A stretch of 64,000 bases of DNA from Providencia rettgeri (GCF_041075285.1 NZ_CP163512.1:3038001-3102000), one strand, 5' to 3'; shown: positions 36,191 through 45,440, counted from the first letter of the stretch. Program-made: numbers and translations. The notes: generated from the sequence alone by a model not told the origin.

Positions 36191-38206
36191 CTACGCCGCG
36201 ATCACGACAAGCAACACCACCAACGCAGCAACAACATACAGGCAGTACAGCCTGAAGTCTCCGCCTTGTAAGCACTGCATGCGCTTCGCGATCCGATTAA
36301 TACAACGGACAAATGGGTAAATAATCTTCTCATCCCAGAAAGGCTCAACATTACCCGCCCCTGTTTTCGTCATCTCTAAGGTTTGCGCTAAACGATCCGA
36401 TGGGTCGAGTTGCTCACGCATACGGTAAAGCGGTGCAAACATAGAACGCAGCGGTTGAGTAAAGCCCCCCGCAGACACTGACATGTCTTTTTCCCATGCA
36501 TAACCACACGCCCACGCATCCCCTTTGCGGCGATAGCTCATTTGCTTGCCTTTGAACACCAGATAAATAATGAAAGGAATAAGCGGTAAAGCGAGTAACA
36601 GAACGAAAGTCATCGCTGGGGAAATCATTGCTTGTGCTGCGCTATCAGGCATTAACATCGCCCCTTGGGCAACCGTGATATCTGTTGCACTGGTTAATGA
36701 CATCGCCACATTCGCCAATACAGGGGCAATCACACTAGCCCCCACGCCTAAAATGACGCAGATAGCGGCTAAAACCAGCATGGCTGCGGTCATTGTCCAA
36801 GGAACTTCCCGTGCTTTTGTCGCTTGTTCACTGCGCGCACCGCCACAGAAACTCACACCATACACCTTGACAAAACACATCGCCGCCAGCGCCCCTGTGA
36901 TGGCTAACATCACGATGGCGATAGGACCACTGATACGCATGATGAATGTGCCTTCATGGCTCATTGAGAAAAGGGATTGATAGGTGTACCACTCACTAAC
37001 AAAACCGTTTAAGGGGGGTAAAGCAGAAATCGCCATACAGCCGATTAAAAAGGCGGTTGCCGTCAATGGCATTAATTTGGCTAATCCCCCCATTTTTTCC
37101 ATATCGCGGGTATGTATACGATAAATCACCGCCCCTGCGCCTAGGAACAACAGCCCTTTAAATACCGCGTGGTTAAGCAGATGGTAAACCGCGCCGAGCA
37201 GACCTATGGTCGCGAGTACCGGCATATTATTTGCCATACCGACCATACCAACGCCGACACCCATCAAAATAATGCCGATATTTTCAACGGTATGCCATGC
37301 TAGCAAGCGCTTAATGTCGTGCTCCGCCAGTGCATACATCACACCAAGAACAGAAGAGACAGCACCAAAGGCCAACACCACAATGCCCCACCAACCTTGA
37401 GTTGCACCTAGCAAGTCGATAGCCACTTTGCTGATCCCAAAAATACCGATTTTCACCATTACCCCTGACATCAACGCGGAGGCATGTGACGGTGCTGCGG
37501 GGTGAGCTTGTGGTAACCAACTGTGTAATGGAAGCATCCCTGCTTTGGCACCAAAGCCAAAAAATCCCAATAAAAACACTATCGATGCCATCGTTGGCGA
37601 AAGCGTAAGTTGACGGAAGGAGTCGAAGTCTAAGCTGCCACTTTGTCGCCACATTAAGAAGAACGCTATCATGATCAAGATCGAACCCGCATGGGCGATA
37701 AAGAAATACAGCAAGCCAGCGCGAATGGATTTGTCATCTTGATCAGCAATAACGAGGAACCAAGATGCGAGTGACATCATTTCAAATAAGATAATGAAAT
37801 AAAACGCATTATCCATCACCACCAGCGCCACCATGGAGGCGATAAAGATATTGAGGAAGAAGCCCATGCTCCAAGCCCCACGTCCACAATACTCCTGAAC
37901 ATAATTCAATGAATATAGGGCGCTGACGGTAACCAGCAACGAAATCACCATCACCATAAAGGCGGCTAAGCCATCCATCCGAACGACAAAATGAGCAAAT
38001 GGGAACGGCCCTTGTGCCATATACGTCAGGACTTCACCATTCATTAAAACTGGAATGGCGCTAAACAACCCTAATAAGCCACCGATAATCGCCGAAATCC
38101 CTGCCACATAAATGGCGATTTTTTCTTGGCGCTTAAACAGCAACGAGGCAAACCCACCGACGGTATATAACGCAATTGACCACAAAAGTAATTGAAGCGC
38201 TGTCAT
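36191..38206 (-). CDS. hyfB: Hydrogenase-4 membrane subunit HyfB (NuoL-type)
   Basis: HyfB is the NuoL/HycC-like antiporter subunit. From ATG 38206 (GGAG 10 bases upstream, inside the end of hyfA) it has 671 residues, about the E. coli length, and begins MTALQLLLWSIALYTVGGFA. Membrane motifs include FEMMSLASWFLVIADQ, FGAKAGMLPLHSWLPQAHPAAPSHASALMSGVMVKIG and HTVENIGIILMGVGVGM. The cytoplasmic tail contains RRKGDAWACGYAWE and GDFRLYCLYVV. It lies directly after hyfA. Confidence 0.93.
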   Translation of the reverse strand: MTALQLLLWSIALYTVGGFASLLFKRQEKIAIYVAGISAIIGGLLGLFSAIPVLMNGEVLTYMAQGPFPFAHFVVRMDGLAAFMVMVISLLVTVSALYSLNYVQEYCGRGAWSMGFFLNIFIASMVALVVMDNAFYFIILFEMMSLASWFLVIADQDDKSIRAGLLYFFIAHAGSILIMIAFFLMWRQSGSLDFDSFRQLTLSPTMASIVFLLGFFGFGAKAGMLPLHSWLPQAHPAAPSHASALMSGVMVKIGIFGISKVAIDLLGATQGWWGIVVLAFGAVSSVLGVMYALAEHDIKRLLAWHTVENIGIILMGVGVGMVGMANNMPVLATIGLLGAVYHLLNHAVFKGLLFLGAGAVIYRIHTRDMEKMGGLAKLMPLTATAFLIGCMAISALPPLNGFVSEWYTYQSLFSMSHEGTFIMRISGPIAIVMLAITGALAAMCFVKVYGVSFCGGARSEQATKAREVPWTMTAAMLVLAAICVILGVGASVIAPVLANVAMSLTSATDITVAQGAMLMPDSAAQAMISPAMTFVLLLALPLIPFIIYLVFKGKQMSYRRKGDAWACGYAWEKDMSVSAGGFTQPLRSMFAPLYRMREQLDPSDRLAQTLEMTKTGAGNVEPFWDEKIIYPFVRCINRIAKRMQCLQGGDFRLYCLYVVAALVVLLVVIAA

Positions 38207-38207
38207 G

Positions 38208-38825
38208 TTAGAGGTTCTCCTGCCGTGAGACAAAAATGTCGAACTCTGGCGGCATTGCATCGACAGACGCATTGCGGCGTTTCGCACTTTCGTTTTCCAA
38301 TTGGCTTTCCTCAACCAGATGGAGGGCATCCGTTGGGCAAACCTTCACACATGCAGGTCCATTTTCGCTAAAATCACATAAATCGCATTTCACGGCGATA
38401 TTGCGAATGCCCGCATTCCACGCTAAAAATGGGTTCATGGTCGGTAAACTGTCTGGTACATCAAGCAGCATCTCTTTCGGTACATATTGCTCAAAGAAAT
38501 CAGGCATATTGACAGGTTTACTACCGGATGGTGTGATCGCCCCAAACGGACACACCAAGCCGCACAGCTTACAACCAATGCACAGGCTCTCATTCAACAC
38601 GATCATGCCATTGTCATGTGTAATCGCGTTCACTGGGCACACCCGCGCACACGGTGCATCGTCACACTGACGACACAACATCGGGGCGGTTAGCTCTCCT
38701 ACTTTCACCACATTTAGTCTCGGATGTGATTGTAATCCCTGTGCCTTGTGTGTTTCTGAACAGGCTGCCATGCAGGTATTACATCCGATACATAATTGCG
38801 GGTCGGCAATCACAAAGCGATTCAT
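38208..38825 (-). CDS. hyfA: Hydrogenase-4 ferredoxin HyfA
   Basis: HyfA is the HycB-like polyferredoxin thought to take electrons from FdhF. It is 205 residues, the E. coli length, with four cysteine groups: CIGCNTCMAACSE, CRQCDDAPCARVCP, CIGCKLCGLVCP and CDLCDFSENGPACVKVCP. It is first in the operon; hyfB starts 1 base after its stop region. A sigma-54 promoter lies 57 bases upstream and an activator palindrome beyond it. Confidence 0.94.
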   Translation of the reverse strand: MNRFVIADPQLCIGCNTCMAACSETHKAQGLQSHPRLNVVKVGELTAPMLCRQCDDAPCARVCPVNAITHDNGMIVLNESLCIGCKLCGLVCPFGAITPSGSKPVNMPDFFEQYVPKEMLLDVPDSLPTMNPFLAWNAGIRNIAVKCDLCDFSENGPACVKVCPTDALHLVEESQLENESAKRRNASVDAMPPEFDIFVSRQENL

Positions 38826-38881
38826 TCGCCTTACCCTCCAATCAAATTGGTCGAATTATTAATATTGATATAGCTGTCTTA

Positions 38882-38896
38882 GCATATTTCATGCCA
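38882..38896 (-). promoter_or_regulatory. Sigma-54 promoter of the hyf operon
   Basis: On the minus strand TGGCATGAAATATGC has GG and GC exactly 10 bases apart, GG opposite 38894-38895 and GC opposite 38882-38883. It ends 57 bases before the hyfA ATG. Confidence 0.8.
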
Positions 38897-38945
38897 TGAT
38901 TATTTTTATTAATTATCAATTAGTTAACTAAATAAAAAAGGAAGA

Positions 38946-39004
38946 TCGACACTAATGACGATAAGATTGGAGGGTAAATGCTCTTATCGACACTCGCTTG
39001 TCGT
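38946..39004. promoter_or_regulatory. Activator motifs upstream of hyfA (probable FhlA sites)
   Basis: TCGACACTAATGACGA (38946-38961) is, read on the minus strand, TCGTCATTAGTGTCGA, the same TCGTCA-N4-TGTCGA motif found before fdhF and hydN. A second, weaker copy starting TCGACACT lies at 38987-38994, 41 bases (about four turns) further on, ending near TTGTCG at 38999-39003. The first copy is 50 bases from the -24 element. The remaining bases to 39420 are very AT-rich and show no gene. Confidence 0.6.
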
Positions 39005-39420
39005 GGGAAAATATCTTGAGAAAATATGTTTAAACGGGGGAATTTACTGATTTTCACTATTTCGCTGTGATGGGATAAAAATAAAACACCATTTTCGTCT
39101 TATTATTTTTTGCTTTACACTTTATTTATTTCTTTATTTTATTCATTTTAAATAGGCATTTAATTTACAACAAAGATAAAACTGACCTTAAGTTATATAA
39201 AAAACGGTTAAAATTACTTAAATTATTTGAAATAATAACGAAGTCATCATTACTGACTTGTCAATAATAAATGATGATTTAAAATAAAAACGAAATTATG
39301 AAAAAATAAATAATCCATTAAAATCAAAGCAATAGATAGAAAAAATCATTATAAAAATATATTTTAATTCCATTGATAGGCAAATCTTATTTCAGCAATC
39401 GATTAAACCAATGGACATCA

Positions 39421-39434
39421 TTGATAAAAATCAA
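39421..39434 (+). promoter_or_regulatory. FNR box upstream of cytochrome c peroxidase
   Basis: TTGATAAAAATCAA is a perfect match to TTGAT-N4-ATCAA. It lies 101 bases before the ccp start, a position suiting activation under oxygen limitation, as is known for E. coli yhjA/ccp. Confidence 0.85.
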
Positions 39435-39534
39435 GAACAAATTCACTTTAATTATCCATCATAGTCCGGCTGTAGGATTATATTAACTAAAAATATTTAA
39501 CTATATTTGACCGCAATCTTCCAAGGATAGTGTA

Positions 39535-40938
39535 ATGAAAAAACTTACTCGCATTACGGTCGCTGTCATATTTTTACTTTTACTCGGTTACTTTGGGTTA
39601 TCGGGATATGTGTGGTACCACGATGATCAACGAAGAAAAAATAATGACATTCAGACATCTAAAATTGCAGAAAATAATCAAGTCCTCCAATTCTTTGCTG
39701 AAAAAGGATGCGATTACTGTCACACGCCGTCAACGGATTTACCTGCTTATGCCTCATTTCCAATTGCTAAACAATTGATGGAATACGATATTCAGCTCGG
39801 TTATAAATCCTTTAACCTTGAAGCTGCCCGCGCTGCATTAATTGCGGGAGAACCCGTTCCTCAGAGTGAATTAAATAAAATTGAGTGGGTGATGCAAAAC
39901 CACACAATGCCACCAACACGCTATGTCGCACTGCACTGGGCTGGCAGCGTGAGTGACGAAGAGCGCACTAAGCTACTGAGCTGGATTGCGAAGCAACGTG
40001 CAGAGCATTATGCCACTGAAGATACCGCTGCTGAGCACCGCAACGAACCAATCCAACCTATCCCTAAATCACTAAAAGTAGATGATAAGAAAGTGGCGCT
40101 AGGTTTTCGCCTATACCACGATGCGCGTTTATCTGGCGACAGCACCATTTCTTGTGCTCACTGCCACGCGCTGAACGCGGGTGGGGTTGATGGTCGTAAG
40201 ACTTCTATTGGTGTTGGGGGTGCCGTTGGCCCAATCAACGCACCAACAGTATTTAACGCCGTATTTAACGTCGAGCAATTCTGGGATGGTCGTGCTCCTG
40301 ATTTACAGGCACAAGCCGGAGGACCGCCATTGAACCCAATTGAAATGGCATCTAAATCATGGGATGAAATCATTGAAAAACTGGATAAAGACCCGGTATT
40401 AAAACAGGATTTCAATGCCGTTTACCCTGAAGGGTTCACGGGCGACAACATCACCGATGCTATCGCGGAATTCGAAAAAACGTTAATCACCCCAGACTCA
40501 CCATTCGATAATTGGTTACGCGGTGACAACACGGCACTGACAGCGCAACAATTGCATGGTTATCAGTTATTTAAAGAGAATAAGTGTGCAACATGCCACG
40601 GCGGCATTATTCTCGGTGGTCGTTCTTTCGAACCATTAGGCTTGAAGAAAGACTATGAATTTGGTGAAGTCACCGCACAAGACATTGGTCGTATGAATGT
40701 GACTTCTGACGAACGCGATAAACTACGTCAGAAAGTCCCGACACTGCGCAATGTTGAGTTAACCGCCCCATATTTCCACCGTGGCGATGTGGCAACCTTA
40801 GATGAAGCCGTCAAACTGATGCTACGCTACCAAGTGGGTAAAGAATTGCCACAAAAAGATGTCGACGATATTGTCGCCTTCCTGAAGAGCCTAACGGGGG
40901 TTTACACACCCTATGTGCAACAAAGTGAAGCACAATAG
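39535..40938 (+). CDS. ccp: Tri-haem cytochrome c peroxidase (YhjA/Ccp type)
   Basis: This enzyme reduces hydrogen peroxide in the periplasm with electrons from the quinol pool. A single N-terminal membrane segment (about 7-27) anchors it. Three CxxCH haem sites are visible: CDYCH at 59-63, CAHCH about 205 and CATCH about 350. The extra N-terminal haem domain is what separates the YhjA type from the classic two-haem peroxidase. GGAVGPINAPTVFNAVFN, QFWDGRAPDLQAQAGGPPLNPIEM and a conserved histidine in APYFHRGDV follow the MauG/CcpA pattern. It stands alone between an FNR box and a strong terminator. Confidence 0.92.
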   Translation: MKKLTRITVAVIFLLLLGYFGLSGYVWYHDDQRRKNNDIQTSKIAENNQVLQFFAEKGCDYCHTPSTDLPAYASFPIAKQLMEYDIQLGYKSFNLEAARAALIAGEPVPQSELNKIEWVMQNHTMPPTRYVALHWAGSVSDEERTKLLSWIAKQRAEHYATEDTAAEHRNEPIQPIPKSLKVDDKKVALGFRLYHDARLSGDSTISCAHCHALNAGGVDGRKTSIGVGGAVGPINAPTVFNAVFNVEQFWDGRAPDLQAQAGGPPLNPIEMASKSWDEIIEKLDKDPVLKQDFNAVYPEGFTGDNITDAIAEFEKTLITPDSPFDNWLRGDNTALTAQQLHGYQLFKENKCATCHGGIILGGRSFEPLGLKKDYEFGEVTAQDIGRMNVTSDERDKLRQKVPTLRNVELTAPYFHRGDVATLDEAVKLMLRYQVGKELPQKDVDDIVAFLKSLTGVYTPYVQQSEAQ

Positions 40939-40961
40939 TCATTAATTGAACAAAACCTAAA

Positions 40962-40997
40962 TAGCACTGTAAGCGTTGACTACAGTGCTATTTTTTT
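40962..40997 (+). terminator. Rho-independent terminator after ccp
   Basis: TAGCACTGTA (40962-40971) pairs with TACAGTGCTA (40981-40990), followed by seven T. Confidence 0.92.
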
Positions 40998-41206
40998 GTC
41001 AGTTTAGCCTTCCCCCATAACCAAAGACCCAATCTTCATAACACACTATTCGCCCCCCTCGAAAATGATTATTTTCAATCAAAACATATTGGTTATGATT
41101 AATAATCATCACGATAATCAATAAAACCATCATAAGAATAAGATAAAAAACCAATAAAGTCGGAATTAACCCTATAAAAAACACGAATACGTACTATTGG
41201 TCAAAT

Positions 41207-41222
41207 TGCGATCGCGATCACT
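41207..41222 (+). promoter_or_regulatory. CRP-like site upstream of kdgT
   Basis: TGCGATCGCGATCACT resembles TGTGA-N6-TCACA at 8 of 10 conserved positions and is centred on GATCGCGATC, itself a perfect palindrome that could be a repressor operator instead. It lies 62 bases before the kdgT start. The rest of the ccp-kdgT gap is AT-rich. Confidence 0.45.
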
Positions 41223-41283
41223 GTCAATTAATAATGATTAAATATAATCAAAATGACTAAAATAAATCATGGCGGAGAAAACC

Positions 41284-42234
41284 ATGCAGATAAAAAAATC
41301 AATCGAACGTATTCCCGGTGGGATGATGGTTGTCCCATTAGTGCTCGGTGCTTTAATCAACACCTTTGCTCCTCAAGCCTTAGAAATAGGTGGCTTTACG
41401 ACTTCATTATTCAAAAACGGTGCCCCAGCGCTAATTGGCGCATTTTTGCTATGTATGGGGGCAGGAATTAGCTTTAAAGCTGCTCCCCAAGCCTTATTAC
41501 AAGGTGGTACTATCACTCTTACTAAACTCGTCGTTGCCATTGCTATTGGCCTTAGTGTCGATTATCTATTTGGCATGGAAGGGATATTTGGATTAACAGG
41601 CGTTGCCATTATTGCTGCAATGAGTAATTCAAATGGCGGGTTATATGCCGCACTTGTTGGAGAATTCGGTAATCAGCGTGATGTGGGTGCAATTTCCATT
41701 TTATCCCTCAATGATGGCCCATTCTTTACCATGATTGCATTAGGTGCAGCAGGCATGGCCAATATTCCACTAATGGCACTGGTTGCGGTCTTGATCCCGC
41801 TTGTCGTCGGGATGATCCTGGGGAACCTTGACCCACAAATGCGCGATTTTCTAACTAAAGGCGGACCAATCCTGATCCCATTTTTTGCCTTTGCACTAGG
41901 CGCTGGTATCAACCTTGATATGTTACTACAAGGTGGCTTAGCTGGGATTTTATTGGGCGTGTTAACCACATTTGTTGGTGGTTGGTTCAATATCCGTGCT
42001 GATCGTCTTGTAGGGGGATCAGGAGTTGCGGGGGCAGCGGCATCCAGTACCGCAGGTAACGCCGTGGCAACACCGCTTGCTATCGCTCAAGCCGATCCTT
42101 CTTTAGAAACTATCGCCTTAGCCGCAGCACCATTGATCGCAGCTTCCGTGATCACCACAGCAATATTGACTCCCATTTTGACGTCATGGGTAGCGAAACG
42201 CCAACAAGCAAAACAACCGCAAGCCGCTGAATAA
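41284..42234 (+). CDS. kdgT: KdgT-family sugar acid permease
   Basis: KdgT carriers import 2-keto-3-deoxygluconate and related acids with protons. From ATG 41284 (GGAG six bases upstream) the 316-residue protein begins MQIKKSIERIPGGMMVVPLV, matching E. coli KdgT from its first residue; an ATG five codons earlier is less likely. About ten hydrophobic segments, with MSNSNGGLYAALVGEFG and LIPFFAFALGAGINL typical of the family. Its place before dtnK and pdxA2 suggests the real cargo is a four-carbon acid such as threonate or erythronate, which is inference. Confidence 0.88.
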   Translation: MQIKKSIERIPGGMMVVPLVLGALINTFAPQALEIGGFTTSLFKNGAPALIGAFLLCMGAGISFKAAPQALLQGGTITLTKLVVAIAIGLSVDYLFGMEGIFGLTGVAIIAAMSNSNGGLYAALVGEFGNQRDVGAISILSLNDGPFFTMIALGAAGMANIPLMALVAVLIPLVVGMILGNLDPQMRDFLTKGGPILIPFFAFALGAGINLDMLLQGGLAGILLGVLTTFVGGWFNIRADRLVGGSGVAGAAASSTAGNAVATPLAIAQADPSLETIALAAAPLIAASVITTAILTPILTSWVAKRQQAKQPQAAE

Positions 42235-42244
42235 GGAGCCGAAT

Positions 42245-43519
42245 ATGAAACTTCTCGTCATTGCGGATGATTTTACGGGGGCAAATGACACAGGTGTACA
42301 ATTTGCGAAAAAACAAGCGCGTACTGAAATTTTATTGGATAGCCAACAAAAACACTCATGGTTTGCTGACGTGGTGGTACTGAATACGGAAAGCCGCGCA
42401 CTAACACCAGAAAATGCCTCGGAAATCATCCGAGGTAGCATCAAGCCCTTTTTGACTACACCACAGCCCCCTATTATTTATAAAAAAATCGATTCAACAT
42501 TTCGAGGGAATATTGGCGCAGAAATTGAAACAATCATGAAAGCAGCGCAGCTATCAGTGGCAATTGTTGCAGCGGCTATTCCTGCGGCTGGGCGTACAAC
42601 CGTTAATGGGGAATGCCTCGTCAATGGTGTTCCTTTGCTGGATACCGAATTTGCATCTGATCCAAAAACCCCAATTATTTCATCACGCATCAAAACTATC
42701 ATAAACCACCAATCAAACCTTGGTGTACAAGAAGTGGACTTAGCGGTCGTTCGCAGTTCCCATTTGCAACAAAATTTACAGGAACTCGCGGCAAAACAAC
42801 CCGTAGTTATCGTTATTGACGCCCAAAATGATGATGATCTTAATTTGATCGCAGAAGCTACCTTAGCACTCAATCAACCTTGTTTGTTAGTCGGTGCCGC
42901 GGGATTTGCTAATGCTTTACCAAAACACAGTTATACACAAGAACGTAGTGAACTACCTCTATTTATCGTTGCGGGTTCGATGAGTAGCGCAACGATTGAA
43001 CAAGTCAGTTATGCACAAAAGCACTGTAACGCTAGTGTGATTGATGTTGAAATGAAACAAATCATTGACGCTGCCACAAGCGAGGACTATATGGCGGTGT
43101 TGATAAAGAAAATAGGTCAAGAATTAAACCAAAAAAAACATACCATCATACGTACATGCCGTGATGTTGAAGAACGTCATCATATTGATGACTTGTGCTC
43201 AACTTACGGTTTAACGCGTAATGAATTGGGAAAATCTGTCAGCAATTTCATTAGCTTGCTGACATTAAATACGCTGTCTGTTGCCAGCATCGGGGGTCTT
43301 TTTTTAACAGGTGGAGACATTGCGATTGCAGTTGCCAACACCTTGGGCGCTAAAGGTTATCGGATCCAATCAGAGGTTTTGCCCTGTATTCCATGTGGCA
43401 CCTTTATTGATAGTGAGATAGATGATTTACCCGTCATAACTAAGGCGGGCGGATTCGGTCAAATCACAACTTTATGCGAAGCAATCAAATACATCGAGGA
43501 AGTTTATCGTGAAAAATAA
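42245..43519 (+). CDS. dtnK: Four-carbon acid sugar kinase (DUF1537, DtnK/OtnK type)
   Basis: These kinases phosphorylate D-threonate, D-erythronate or 3-oxo-tetronate at C4. The 424-residue protein has the N-terminal DUF1537 signature VIADDFTGANDTG, then KKIDSTFRGNIGAE and PAAGRTTVNG, and the C-terminal nucleotide-binding LFLTGGDIA and KAGGFG. With a PdxA2 dehydrogenase next to it, the threonate-type pathway (acid to 4-phosphate, then oxidation and decarboxylation to dihydroxyacetone phosphate) is the best fit. The start has AAGGAG seven bases upstream. It overlaps pdxA2 by 11 bases. OtnK-type specificity cannot be excluded by eye. Confidence 0.88.
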   Translation: MKLLVIADDFTGANDTGVQFAKKQARTEILLDSQQKHSWFADVVVLNTESRALTPENASEIIRGSIKPFLTTPQPPIIYKKIDSTFRGNIGAEIETIMKAAQLSVAIVAAAIPAAGRTTVNGECLVNGVPLLDTEFASDPKTPIISSRIKTIINHQSNLGVQEVDLAVVRSSHLQQNLQELAAKQPVVIVIDAQNDDDLNLIAEATLALNQPCLLVGAAGFANALPKHSYTQERSELPLFIVAGSMSSATIEQVSYAQKHCNASVIDVEMKQIIDAATSEDYMAVLIKKIGQELNQKKHTIIRTCRDVEERHHIDDLCSTYGLTRNELGKSVSNFISLLTLNTLSVASIGGLFLTGGDIAIAVANTLGAKGYRIQSEVLPCIPCGTFIDSEIDDLPVITKAGGFGQITTLCEAIKYIEEVYREK

Positions 43520-44492
43520 TGTTGTCGCCATTACGATGGGTGATGCTGCGGGTATTGGCCCTGAAATTATTATTAAATCATTAGCTGAGGGAGAACTCGT
43601 AGGAGCACCTGTCGTCGTCATTGGTTGTGCGGCGACCTTCCAACGGCTAATCAATTTAGACATCGTTCCGAAAATCACTATTAATGTGATAAACCAAGTC
43701 AGTGAAGCACAATTTGCTGAAGGAGTGATTAATGTCATTAATGAACCATTAGAAAAGCCCGAAACGCTAATACCAGGCAAAGTACAAGCCCAATCTGGGG
43801 ATCTGGCTTTTCGTTGTATCAAACGAGCAACCGAATTAGCACTCGCTGGGGAAGTCAAAGCGATTGCAACTGCGCCTTTAAATAAAGAAGCATTACATTT
43901 AGCAGGGCATAACTACCCTGGTCATACTGAATTACTTGCACAACTCACCAACACCAAAGATTACGCAATGGTGTTATATACTGAAAAATTGAAAGTGATC
44001 CACGTCACGACTCACATCGCTTTACGAACATTTTTAGACACCTTAAACAGTGAGCGCATTGCAACAGTAGCACGTATGGCGGCACAATTTTTACAACGTG
44101 TTGGTTATGACAAACCTCGTATCGCCATCGCAGGCGTTAATCCGCACGCAGGGGAAAATGGCTTATTTGGTAATGAAGAAATCGTATATTTACAACCTGC
44201 TATAAAACAGGTAAGGTCTGAGGGTATTGATGTTTATGGTCCTTGTCCGCCGGATACGGTGTTTTTACAAGCTTATCAAGGGCAATATGACATTGTTGTT
44301 GCCATGTACCATGATCAAGGGCACATCCCATTGAAATTATTAGGTTTCTATGATGGTGTCAACATCACGGCTGGTTTACCTTTCCTACGTACCTCTGCGG
44401 ATCATGGAACCGCATTTGATATTGCATGGACAGGTAAAGCAAATCCTGAGAGCATGGCTATCTCCCTTAAATTAGCAATGAACGTAGTGTAA
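43509..44492 (+). CDS. pdxA2: PdxA2-type 4-phosphate dehydrogenase of four-carbon sugar acids
   Basis: PdxA2 proteins are paralogues of the vitamin B6 enzyme PdxA that oxidise D-threonate 4-phosphate or D-erythronate 4-phosphate. The 327-residue protein has ITMGDAAGIGPEII at its N-terminus, ATAPLNKEALHLAG, the metal-binding histidines in THIAL and YHDQGHIPLKLLG, and TSADHGTAFDIAW near the end. The overlap with the DUF1537 kinase gene is the context that separates PdxA2 from PdxA. It might in principle still act in B6 synthesis. Confidence 0.88.
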   Translation: MKNNVVAITMGDAAGIGPEIIIKSLAEGELVGAPVVVIGCAATFQRLINLDIVPKITINVINQVSEAQFAEGVINVINEPLEKPETLIPGKVQAQSGDLAFRCIKRATELALAGEVKAIATAPLNKEALHLAGHNYPGHTELLAQLTNTKDYAMVLYTEKLKVIHVTTHIALRTFLDTLNSERIATVARMAAQFLQRVGYDKPRIAIAGVNPHAGENGLFGNEEIVYLQPAIKQVRSEGIDVYGPCPPDTVFLQAYQGQYDIVVAMYHDQGHIPLKLLGFYDGVNITAGLPFLRTSADHGTAFDIAWTGKANPESMAISLKLAMNVV

Positions 44493-44495
44493 CCA

Positions 44496-45275
44496 ATGAG
44501 TGGAATGGATAGACTTGATTTAATCCTTGAGTATCTGAAACAACATAACCTAGTCACTGTCGAAGAACTCGTTCAGGCGCTATCCGTTTCCGCTGCAACC
44601 ATCCGCCGTGATCTGATCAAACTCAATGAACAAGGGGTGATCACTCGCACTCATGGCAGTGTTAGCCTTAACCGCTTTATCCCTGTTCAGCCAACTACTT
44701 TTGAAAAAAACCAACTCAATTTAAAAGAAAAACGAGCAATTGCAAAAGCGGCTGCACGTTTAATTTCACCGGGTGACACCGTGCTATTAGATGCGGGAAC
44801 CACCATGTTAGAGTTAGCGCGTGAACTCACTCATATGACACTTCGAGTGGTCACTGTCGACCTCCACATTGCGCTGTTCTTATCTGAATTTAAGCAAATT
44901 GAAGTCACCATTATTGGTGGACGAATTGATGATAGCAGCCAATCCTGCATAGGCGATCACGGTCGGGTGTTACTTCGTGGCATCTACCCTAATATAGCTT
45001 TTATTAGTTGCAATTCTTGGAGTTTAGAAAAAGGGATCACAACACCGACAGAAGAAAAATCTGGGTTAAAACATGACCTGATTGCCAATGCCACTCGCTC
45101 TGTCATGTTGGCTGATAGCAGTAAGTATGGAAAGTGGTCGCTATTTCGTGTTGCACATATGGATGAACTTACCCATATTATCACTGACAGTAATCTCCCA
45201 CCGGACATTCAAAAACAGTTCCAAGCACAGTGTGGTGCAGAACTGATACTTGCCCCTGCAATTAAAAACAGTTAA
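44496..45275 (+). CDS. DeoR-family transcriptional regulator of the four-carbon acid operon
   Basis: A 259-residue DeoR/GlpR-type regulator. The N-terminal helix-turn-helix reads [35 protein letters not shown] in two halves, and the C-terminal sensor domain has [16 protein letters not shown] and [11 protein letters not shown], the sugar-phosphate isomerase fold that binds phosphorylated ligands. It starts 3 bases after pdxA2, so it is co-transcribed and probably represses its own operon, with the 4-phosphate intermediate as a plausible inducer. Confidence 0.88.
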   Translation: MSGMDRLDLILEYLKQHNLVTVEELVQALSVSAATIRRDLIKLNEQGVITRTHGSVSLNRFIPVQPTTFEKNQLNLKEKRAIAKAAARLISPGDTVLLDAGTTMLELARELTHMTLRVVTVDLHIALFLSEFKQIEVTIIGGRIDDSSQSCIGDHGRVLLRGIYPNIAFISCNSWSLEKGITTPTEEKSGLKHDLIANATRSVMLADSSKYGKWSLFRVAHMDELTHIITDSNLPPDIQKQFQAQCGAELILAPAIKNS

Positions 45276-45390
45276 TTACCCTCCACCAAATAGTTATCCT
45301 AATTTTTAACTTGGTTAGTTATTTTTTGCTGGAAATTGACAAATAGTCCTATAATTGTTGCAGAATTGTCTTATTATGTTACTCCCAATA

Positions 45391-45422
45391 AGAGTATAAA
45401 GTAACTCTGGGTTTTATACTCT
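45391..45422 (+). promoter_or_regulatory. Stem-loop in the leader of the lysozyme-inhibitor gene
   Basis: AGAGTATAAA (45391-45400) is the inverse of TTTATACTCT (45413-45422) with a 12-base loop. It ends 18 bases before the start codon of the following gene, so it would sit in the 5' leader just ahead of the ribosome binding site. It could be an RNA control element or an operator. Confidence 0.4.
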
Positions 45423-45440
45423 CTAAATGGAGCTTTATAT

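Noticed and set aside
40999..41184. Minus-strand frame of 61 codons with a hydrophobic N-terminus between ccp and kdgT
   Set aside because: GTG start without a ribosome binding site, overlaps the region just after the ccp terminator, and looks like the chance product of AT-rich DNA.
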